Shown piece after piece: positions 27,692 through 33,186 of a stretch of DNA of 33,186 nt. The notes below the pieces were generated by a model that worked only from the letters and a program-made list of their open reading frames with translations, did no database searches and was not told the DNA's origin. A program made the translations under genes and the position numbers. Positions within the stretch are counted from its first letter, which is position 1. Each line of letters starts with the position of its first letter. Source of the stretch: an uncultured Bacilli bacterium (GTDB lineage: Bacteria > Bacillota_I > Bacilli_A > RF39 > UBA660); assembly GCA_947629075.1 (NCBI GenBank), contig CANRCI010000003.1, positions 1 through 33,186 on the forward strand, written 5' to 3'.

Positions 27692-28549
27692 ATGAAAAAA
27701 TTTATATTGAGCATATTTTGTATCCTAGTTATTGTATTCGGAGGATTGCTTTCTTACAAGATGTTTTTTACTGATAATGAAGAAAAGAGTACCAATAACC
27801 CAGACAATAATAGTAAAATTGAAAAAAGTAGTGATGAATGGGAAAAAATAGATATATATAAAGAAGAAAATAGAGATAGGTACATAAATTATAAAGATAA
27901 AAATAAAGAACTATCGAATGAACGAGTTGTGCTTCTCGTAAACATTGGGATTGATCAAGATTTTTATACGAACGTCAAACCTGCTTTGAGAAAAGATACT
28001 AATTTAGTCCTTACTAATAAGTTTTATTCTTTAGAAAAAGATTACGTACCGAAGAACTTGGAAACTATCGATTCAAAATATCAAGTTGGTGGAAAAATGC
28101 TTACCCACGATGCGAGAGTTGCCTTTGAAAAGATGGCTCAAGCAGCCCGCGATGATGGATACAACATAAGAGCAGTTTCGACATATCGCAGTTACAACTA
28201 TCAGAATAATTTGTACAACAACTATGTCAATCGTGATGGTAAAGAACAAGCTGATACCTATTCTGCCCGTCCGGGATATTCCGAACATCAAACAGGACTA
28301 GCTGCCGACATCGATAACAATAACACTAGTTACACTTCATTTGGACTTACTAAAGAGTTTACCTGGATGAAAGAAAATGCTTATAAGTACGGATTTATTT
28401 TGCGATATACATCTGAAAATGAATACATCACTGGTTATAAGAACGAACCATGGCATTATCGCTATGTCGGTGTCGATGTTGCAACTAAAATGATGAAAGA
28501 AAACATCTCGAGTTATGAAGAGTATTATTTCAAGTATTTGGACAAATAA
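27692..28549 (+). CDS. D-alanyl-D-alanine carboxypeptidase, VanY/peptidase M15 family
   Basis: Start MKKFILSIFCILVIVFGG at 27692 with GAGGTAGAG RBS; RAVSTYRSYNYQNNLYNNYV, GYSEHQTGLAADID (HxxxxxxD), NEPWHYRYVG (ExxH). Confidence 0.92.
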   Translation: MKKFILSIFCILVIVFGGLLSYKMFFTDNEEKSTNNPDNNSKIEKSSDEWEKIDIYKEENRDRYINYKDKNKELSNERVVLLVNIGIDQDFYTNVKPALRKDTNLVLTNKFYSLEKDYVPKNLETIDSKYQVGGKMLTHDARVAFEKMAQAARDDGYNIRAVSTYRSYNYQNNLYNNYVNRDGKEQADTYSARPGYSEHQTGLAADIDNNNTSYTSFGLTKEFTWMKENAYKYGFILRYTSENEYITGYKNEPWHYRYVGVDVATKMMKENISSYEEYYFKYLDK

Positions 28550-28581
28550 AAAGAATTTAGCCAAAAACTAAATTCTTTTTT
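28549..28581. terminator. Bidirectional terminator between vanY-like gene and pdp
   Basis: AAAAAGAATTTAGCCAAAAACTAAATTCTTTTTTTATT between convergent ORFs. Confidence 0.75.
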
Positions 28582-29807
28582 TATTCAATAGTAAATGCTT
28601 CTAGTGGATCGTCATATTCTTCTTTAGCTCCGATATACAAAGTACAGATGACGTCTCCCTCTTTTACTTCATCACCAACTAATTTATTTAGATAAACTCC
28701 AACGGTAGGATCGATTTCATCTTCTAGTTTAGTTCGCCCTGCTCCTAATTGGTTAGCAATTGTACCGATTTTTAAAGCATCGATGGCAGTTATTACTCCA
28801 CCTTTAGGACTCTTTATTTCTATTGTCTTGTCACTTACTTTTAACTGTTCTATATCGCCATCTTGTTCTTTTACAAATTCCAAGAATTTCTGATATGCCT
28901 TACCACTGGACATTGCTTCTCCCGCTTCTTTAATAGCTTCTTCTTCAGAAATGTTTTTAGCCATCATTAAGATATCTACGATAATTTTAGAACATAACTT
29001 AGTTAGATTATTTCCTTCTTTTCCTTGTAGAACATTGATTGCTTCTAAAACTTCAAGACTATTTCCAACACTATTTCCGAGTGGTGTATCCATATCACTA
29101 ATCTCAGCTCTTACTTCTTTTTTATAACGATAACCGATTCTTTCAACGATATCCTTAAATCGCAATGCTTCATCGTGACTTTTAATAAATGCACCCTTTC
29201 CCAATTTAATGTCGATAAATATCTTATCAGCTCCACTAGCTATTTTTTTACTCATGACACTGGACGCTATTAAAGGGATTGAATCAACTGTTCCCGTTAC
29301 ATCTCTTAAGGCATAAACTTTTTTATCAAGTGGTGTTAACTCATCACTACTCTCACAGATACTAAATCCAACACGATTAGTTTTATCGATAAATTCATCT
29401 AGTGTTAGATTAGTTTTAAATCCAGGAATACTTTCCAATTTATCAATTGTACCACCAGTTACTCCTAGACCACGGCCACTCATTTTAGCAACTTTTAAAC
29501 CACAACTAGCAAGAACAGGAGCTACCACTAAAGTCGTCTTATCCCCAATACCACCAGTTGAATGTTTTTCAACCTTAATGCCATCAATCTTACTCAAATC
29601 CAATTTAGTCCCACTGTCAATAAAAGTATCAGTCAAATGGAATATTTCCATATCTGTCATATCTTTTAAACATATAGCCATAAGTAAACTACTCATTTGA
29701 TAATCTGGTATTTCACCATTTAAGTAACCATTAAAAAAGTATTTAATTTCGCTGCTCGTTAATTCTTGACCAGCTTTCTTTTTATTAATTATACTAACTG
29801 CATCCAT
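28581..29807 (-). CDS. pdp: Pyrimidine-nucleoside phosphorylase
   Basis: 408 aa; EVEKHSTGGIGDKTTL-type (VEKHSTGGIGDKTTLVVAPVLASCGLKVAKMSGRGLGVTGGTIDKLESIPG) signature of thymidine/pyrimidine phosphorylases. Confidence 0.96.
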   Translation of the reverse strand: MDAVSIINKKKAGQELTSSEIKYFFNGYLNGEIPDYQMSSLLMAICLKDMTDMEIFHLTDTFIDSGTKLDLSKIDGIKVEKHSTGGIGDKTTLVVAPVLASCGLKVAKMSGRGLGVTGGTIDKLESIPGFKTNLTLDEFIDKTNRVGFSICESSDELTPLDKKVYALRDVTGTVDSIPLIASSVMSKKIASGADKIFIDIKLGKGAFIKSHDEALRFKDIVERIGYRYKKEVRAEISDMDTPLGNSVGNSLEVLEAINVLQGKEGNNLTKLCSKIIVDILMMAKNISEEEAIKEAGEAMSSGKAYQKFLEFVKEQDGDIEQLKVSDKTIEIKSPKGGVITAIDALKIGTIANQLGAGRTKLEDEIDPTVGVYLNKLVGDEVKEGDVICTLYIGAKEEYDDPLEAFTIE

Positions 29808-29818
29808 AAAACAATCAC

Positions 29819-30400
29819 CTATTTTCTATAATCTATTTTTTCTACTTGTCTTGCTCTTGCCAAAGCGAGACTGTTTTCTTTGACATCATCTGTTATTGTC
29901 GAACCAGCTCCCACCAAAGAATTTTTCTTCAATGTAACTGGTGCAATGATACTCGAATTACTACCGACAAAGACTTTACTTTCAATTGTCGTATCGTATT
30001 TTTGACTATCCAGTGGATTATAGTTGGCCATTACTACTCCTGCTCCAATATTCACCATATCATCCATCTTGGTATTACCAATATATGAAAGATGTTTAAT
30101 TTTATTTTGATCATTGATAATGCTATCTTTAATTTCAACAAAATTACCAATTATATTTTTATCACCGATAACTGTATTACTATGAATATGAGCAAATGGT
30201 CCAATTGTATTATCATTTCCAATTTTACTATCGACTATAACAGTATTGGATTCAATAACATTGTTTTCACCAATAACAGTTTTACCTCTAATAGTCACAT
30301 TGGGATATATTATTGTACCTTTACCGATTACGACATCATTTCCTATGTAAGTAGTATTTTCATCAATAATCTCAACATCATCAAAAACCATAACCTTCAC
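29819..30400 (-). CDS. Stand-alone left-handed beta-helix acyltransferase, GlmU C-terminal-domain-like
   Basis: 193 aa; hexapeptide repeats (IGNDVVIGKGTIIYPNVTIRGKTVIGENNVIESN), KHLSYIGNTKMDDMVNIGAGVVMANYN...TTIESKVFVGSNSSIIAPVTL parallel GlmU KHLTYIGDA..GAGT..NYDG..VFVGS. No uridylyltransferase domain. Confidence 0.85.
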   Translation of the reverse strand: MKVMVFDDVEIIDENTTYIGNDVVIGKGTIIYPNVTIRGKTVIGENNVIESNTVIVDSKIGNDNTIGPFAHIHSNTVIGDKNIIGNFVEIKDSIINDQNKIKHLSYIGNTKMDDMVNIGAGVVMANYNPLDSQKYDTTIESKVFVGSNSSIIAPVTLKKNSLVGAGSTITDDVKENSLALARARQVEKIDYRK

Positions 30401-30465
30401 CTATTATTAATTATAACAAATTTTTTCATAATAAAACACAAAAAGAATTCATAATGAATCCTTTA

Positions 30466-30747
30466 CTACATTTCTGGTAGATATATCTCTTCTAAAAGCG
30501 ATAAATTAGAACTGATCATATCGATTAAATTTTCGCCATATCTTTCTTTTAAACCATTATATCGCTCGACAAAATTAGGATATTCAACAGAAAACAGTAC
30601 TAGACAATTCTCTATAAGTTCTTCGATAAAAGAACAGTTTTCATCCAATAAGAAAGCAATTATTTTTTTTATATTTTCAACATCTAGGCTAGATATAAAA
30701 CTTTCTTCGTATTTACTTAATAGTTCTTCGACTATCTGCTCGGCCAT
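30466..30747 (-). CDS. Small helical protein of unknown function
   Basis: Start MAEQIVEELLSKYEESF at 30747 with AAAAAAGGAAATGATAAAA RBS; start lies inside the 3' end of the upstream repeat gene. Confidence 0.7.
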   Translation of the reverse strand: MAEQIVEELLSKYEESFISSLDVENIKKIIAFLLDENCSFIEELIENCLVLFSVEYPNFVERYNGLKERYGENLIDMISSNLSLLEEIYLPEM

Positions 30748-31834
30748 TTTTATCATTTCCTTTTTTATATTTTACCAATTTTTTTAAATCAATACCGTAT
30801 TGTGCTTTCAATCCCTCATTTGAAGTATTGATTATCGGATTTATTTTCCTATCTTTAAAGAAAGGAATTTGATTATCATCCATATATTCAAATAAAGCTC
30901 TTCTCTCATTTGCGTTGAACTGGATAGCAGTTGGGGTTACAAAGTTATCTATACCATACTCTTTGTAGAGTTCAAAAATATTAACTATCGTTTCTAGTTT
31001 TACTCTAAAAATGATTGAGGTAAACAGATGACTGTAACCATCTGCCCAGTATGATAGATTTATTTTCTTACGAATACTTTCAGGTTTGTCTTTCCAAATA
31101 CCTGGTTTAAGAAGGTGCTGGTATTGTTTGTTTTTCCACTCGGGCATCGATAAAATGTTAAATACTTTTTCTTTACTATTACCCCAGATACTACCAGTAA
31201 GTAGATTTTTAAACACCGGATCGTCCCAAACTGATTGTGCTTTTAATATTTCATCCTTTTCCCAACTTTTCTTCATATGCAGTATTTCTACTACATCGCG
31301 GTAGTTACTTTTCCAAATATTTTTTGTCAATAACGGTCTAAATTTAGGATCTTGCCATTCTGGTAGGGATAAAATTTTTTTTACTTCTTCATAACTACAA
31401 CGCCAGATATTAGAACTCAATACCTCTTCAAAATCAGAATCTTCCCATTCTTTCATATGAAGGATTCCATTGACGTCTTCATAATTACTATTCCAAATAT
31501 TGGGTGTCAAAAGCTTTTTAAAACGAAACTCATCCCACTCCTTCATATCCACAATTTTAGAAATATTTTCATAATTGCTATTCCAGATAGTCGGAGTTAA
31601 TAAATTTTTAAACTTTGCATCTTTTAACTTTGCAATCGATAAAACATTTTTTATCTCTTCGTAACTACTGTTCCATATATTACTACTAAGTAAAGCGTTA
31701 AAAGGTTCCTCTTGCAATTCGGACATTGCCATTATTTTAGTTATTTCATCGATACTTCTTTCAAAAAAACGATCATTGATTAAATCGGTTCGGCCATTCA
31801 AAGCTCTAATTTTTTCATCTCTCAACTGATCCAT
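30713..31834 (-). CDS. Tandem 30-aa Trp-rich helical-repeat protein of unknown function
   Basis: 373 aa; consensus xDxxFxxLLTpxIWnSnYEdVxxILxMxEW repeated in exact 30-residue register. Confidence 0.85.
   Translation of the reverse strand: MDQLRDEKIRALNGRTDLINDRFFERSIDEITKIMAMSELQEEPFNALLSSNIWNSSYEEIKNVLSIAKLKDAKFKNLLTPTIWNSNYENISKIVDMKEWDEFRFKKLLTPNIWNSNYEDVNGILHMKEWEDSDFEEVLSSNIWRCSYEEVKKILSLPEWQDPKFRPLLTKNIWKSNYRDVVEILHMKKSWEKDEILKAQSVWDDPVFKNLLTGSIWGNSKEKVFNILSMPEWKNKQYQHLLKPGIWKDKPESIRKKINLSYWADGYSHLFTSIIFRVKLETIVNIFELYKEYGIDNFVTPTAIQFNANERRALFEYMDDNQIPFFKDRKINPIINTSNEGLKAQYGIDLKKLVKYKKGNDKNGRADSRRTIK
30956..31804 (-). repeat. Nine diverged 90-bp (30-codon) coding repeats, one 13-codon insertion after the fifth core unit
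   Basis: Units at residues 11-40, 41-70, 71-100, 101-130, 131-160, 161-191 (+192-203 insert), 204-233, 234-263, 264-293 of the 373-aa protein. Confidence 0.8.
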
Positions 31835-31895
31835 ACTATCACCTACACTAAAATTTTACTTTGTTTAATTAGTGATGTCAATTGTAAAAAAAATA

Positions 31896-31918
31896 AAAAG
31901 AGATAAACATTATCTCAA
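31896..31918 (-). terminator. Terminator after XRE regulator gene
   Basis: TTGAGATAATGTTTATCTCTTTTTATTTTTTTT on minus strand. Confidence 0.75.
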
Positions 31919-32266
31919 TTTTTTCTCTAATAATTCTATTCCTCTTTTAGGGTTAACCATTATCATTTCGTATAAGTGATGATGGTTTCTTATTTCTTTA
32001 ATAAATTCTATTTCGGAATTGGACATTTTGATAGTATAACTATCATGATTATCACTGATAACATATTTATCATTACCTAGGAAATAATCGATGTTGACGT
32101 TGAAGATATTTGATAAATCTAACAAGGTTTCAAGCGACGGAATTCTTGTCCCCTTTTCATAGCAACAAACACTGACCTTCGTTACATTTAACAAATTACC
32201 TAGTTGTTGCTGCGTCATATTTTGATTTTTTCTCAATTCTTTTATACGTTTACCAAGTAAAATCAT
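31910..32266 (-). CDS. XRE-family helix-turn-helix transcriptional regulator
   Basis: 118 aa; GKRIKELRKNQNMTQQQLGNLLNVTKVSVCCYEKGTRIPSLETLLDLSNIFNVNIDYFLG. Confidence 0.93.
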   Translation of the reverse strand: MILLGKRIKELRKNQNMTQQQLGNLLNVTKVSVCCYEKGTRIPSLETLLDLSNIFNVNIDYFLGNDKYVISDNHDSYTIKMSNSEIEFIKEIRNHHHLYEMIMVNPKRGIELLEKKLR

Positions 32267-32351
32267 ATAAACACTTCCTAGTAATTTTGATAAACCAATT
32301 ATAAATAAACGAAATTTGCTTTTGTTTGAAGTTAACTAAAAAGAAACAATT

Positions 32352-32678
32352 CTAGTTATTTTTGCTACTTAAAAACGTAACTTTTTCAGCGATTACTTCT
32401 AAAACGCTTTTCTTTTTATCATCTTCTTCAACTACTCTACTCTGTAAACGTCCACGAATGCCAACGATATCTCCTTTATTGCAATACTCCCTAGTATTTT
32501 TAGCAACCGCATCCCAGAGAATACATTCAATAAAATCAGTATCGTATTCACCATTCATATTTTTAAAGCTCCTTGGTACCGCCAGTGTAAGATAAGATAG
32601 TGTTTTGTTATTAGTATCATTGTTATAGAGCTCTGGTTTTTTAACCACTCTTCCTACTAAAACAATTTGATTCAACAT
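32352..32678 (-). CDS. ssb: Short single-stranded DNA-binding protein without acidic C-terminal tip
   Basis: 108 aa; MLNQIVLVGRVVKKPEL...LTLAVPRSFKN...DFIECILWDAVAKNTREYCNKGDIVGIRGRLQSR; ends TFLSSKNN. Confidence 0.93.
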   Translation of the reverse strand: MLNQIVLVGRVVKKPELYNNDTNNKTLSYLTLAVPRSFKNMNGEYDTDFIECILWDAVAKNTREYCNKGDIVGIRGRLQSRVVEEDDKKKSVLEVIAEKVTFLSSKNN

Positions 32679-32712
32679 ATTATTCCTCCTTTCAGAGAGG
32701 TACTATAACACA

Positions 32713-32743
32713 TTAAAAAAAGCACCTCAAATGGTGCTTTTTC
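32713..32743 (-). terminator. Terminator between sufB and ssb
   Basis: AAAAAGCACCATTTGAGGTGCTTTTT on minus strand. Confidence 0.7.
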
Positions 32744-32840
32744 CAAATTAAATAACTTAATTTTTATAAAATATTTTTTTCTATATAAGAAATTTTGAAA
32801 GTTAATAATTATTGTGTATAAAATATTTAAAACTTAAGTT

Positions 32841-33186
32841 TTATAAATTATTTTTTAATAGTTGATTTAATTCAACAGCATACTCCATTGGCAATTCTTC
32901 ACGAAATTTCTCAATGAATCCTAGAATGATTAATTCAATAGCTTTTTCCCTAGGGAGACCACGGCTCATCAGATAAAACAATTTTTCTTCACTTACCTTT
33001 GAGACGGTTGCTTCATGTTCTAGTGAACTAGTAGTGTTTCTCACAATATTAGTAGGATAAGTATCGCTTTTTGACAACTCATCCAATATCAGAGTATCAC
33101 ATTTAACCATAGCTTCACTACCAACAGCTTTTTCTTTAATATCTACTTTACCGCGGTAATTGCTCTGGCCACCGTCACGGGCAATA
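32841..33186 (-). CDS. sufB: Fe-S cluster assembly protein SufB, C-terminal part (runs off window)
   Basis: Open to window edge: [44 protein letters not shown]...[57 protein letters not shown]. Confidence 0.93.
   Translation of the reverse strand, partial: IARDGGQSNYRGKVDIKEKAVGSEAMVKCDTLILDELSKSDTYPTNIVRNTTSSLEHEATVSKVSEEKLFYLMSRGLPREKAIELIILGFIEKFREELPMEYAVELNQLLKNNL

Noticed and set aside
27692-28549. Vancomycin-resistance cluster based on VanY similarity
   Set aside because: No vanH/vanA/vanX/vanRS-like genes nearby; M15 carboxypeptidases are common cell-wall enzymes.
29846-30454. Plus-strand N/I/F-rich ORFs 29846..30088 and 30092..30454
   Set aside because: Antisense of the hexapeptide-repeat gene; the periodicity simply mirrors the beta-helix repeats.
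30956-31804. Possible CRISPR-like array from 90-bp periodicity
   Set aside because: Periodicity is in coding sequence with diverged nucleotides and conserved protein register; no identical direct repeats with unique spacers.
30713-31834. Calling the repeat protein a TALE-like DNA-binding protein
   Set aside because: Unit length (30 versus 33-35) and consensus differ from TALE repeats; similarity is only in general two-helix layout, so no such assignment is made.

Overview
AT-rich Firmicutes/Bacilli-type chromosomal window, almost entirely coded on the minus strand. No CRISPR array, IS element, rRNA or clear prophage was seen. In order: partial ileS with its T-box leader; a Lys/Thr/Ala-rich membrane-anchored protein; a CmpB-like membrane protein; fucO-like alcohol dehydrogenase next to an aldehyde-dehydrogenase-family protein that lacks the catalytic Cys; two overlapping ~810-aa proteins of unknown function, one ending in a DUF4272-like domain; a redox group (flavin reductase-rubredoxin, thioredoxin-like lipoprotein-type protein, MBL hydrolase); DUF2207 + lemA; two secreted or surface proteins; tRNA-Leu(CAA); scpB-scpA; a sporulation locus (dacF-like, large membrane protein, truncated spoIIAA-like STAS, sigF/G-like sigma, spoVAC-AD-AE); vanY-type carboxypeptidase; pdp; a stand-alone GlmU-C-like left-handed beta-helix protein; a protein built from nine tandem 30-aa Trp-rich repeats overlapping a small helical gene; XRE regulator; short SSB; partial sufB. 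Best candidates for undescribed biology: (1) the 30-aa repeat protein and its overlapping partner (30466-31834); (2) the spoIIA-like locus with a truncated spoIIAA and no spoIIAB (23138-24000); (3) the two-gene DUF4272 unit (6590-11435); (4) the Cys-less ALDH (5072-6508). Family calls are from motif recognition by eye; no database search was run.
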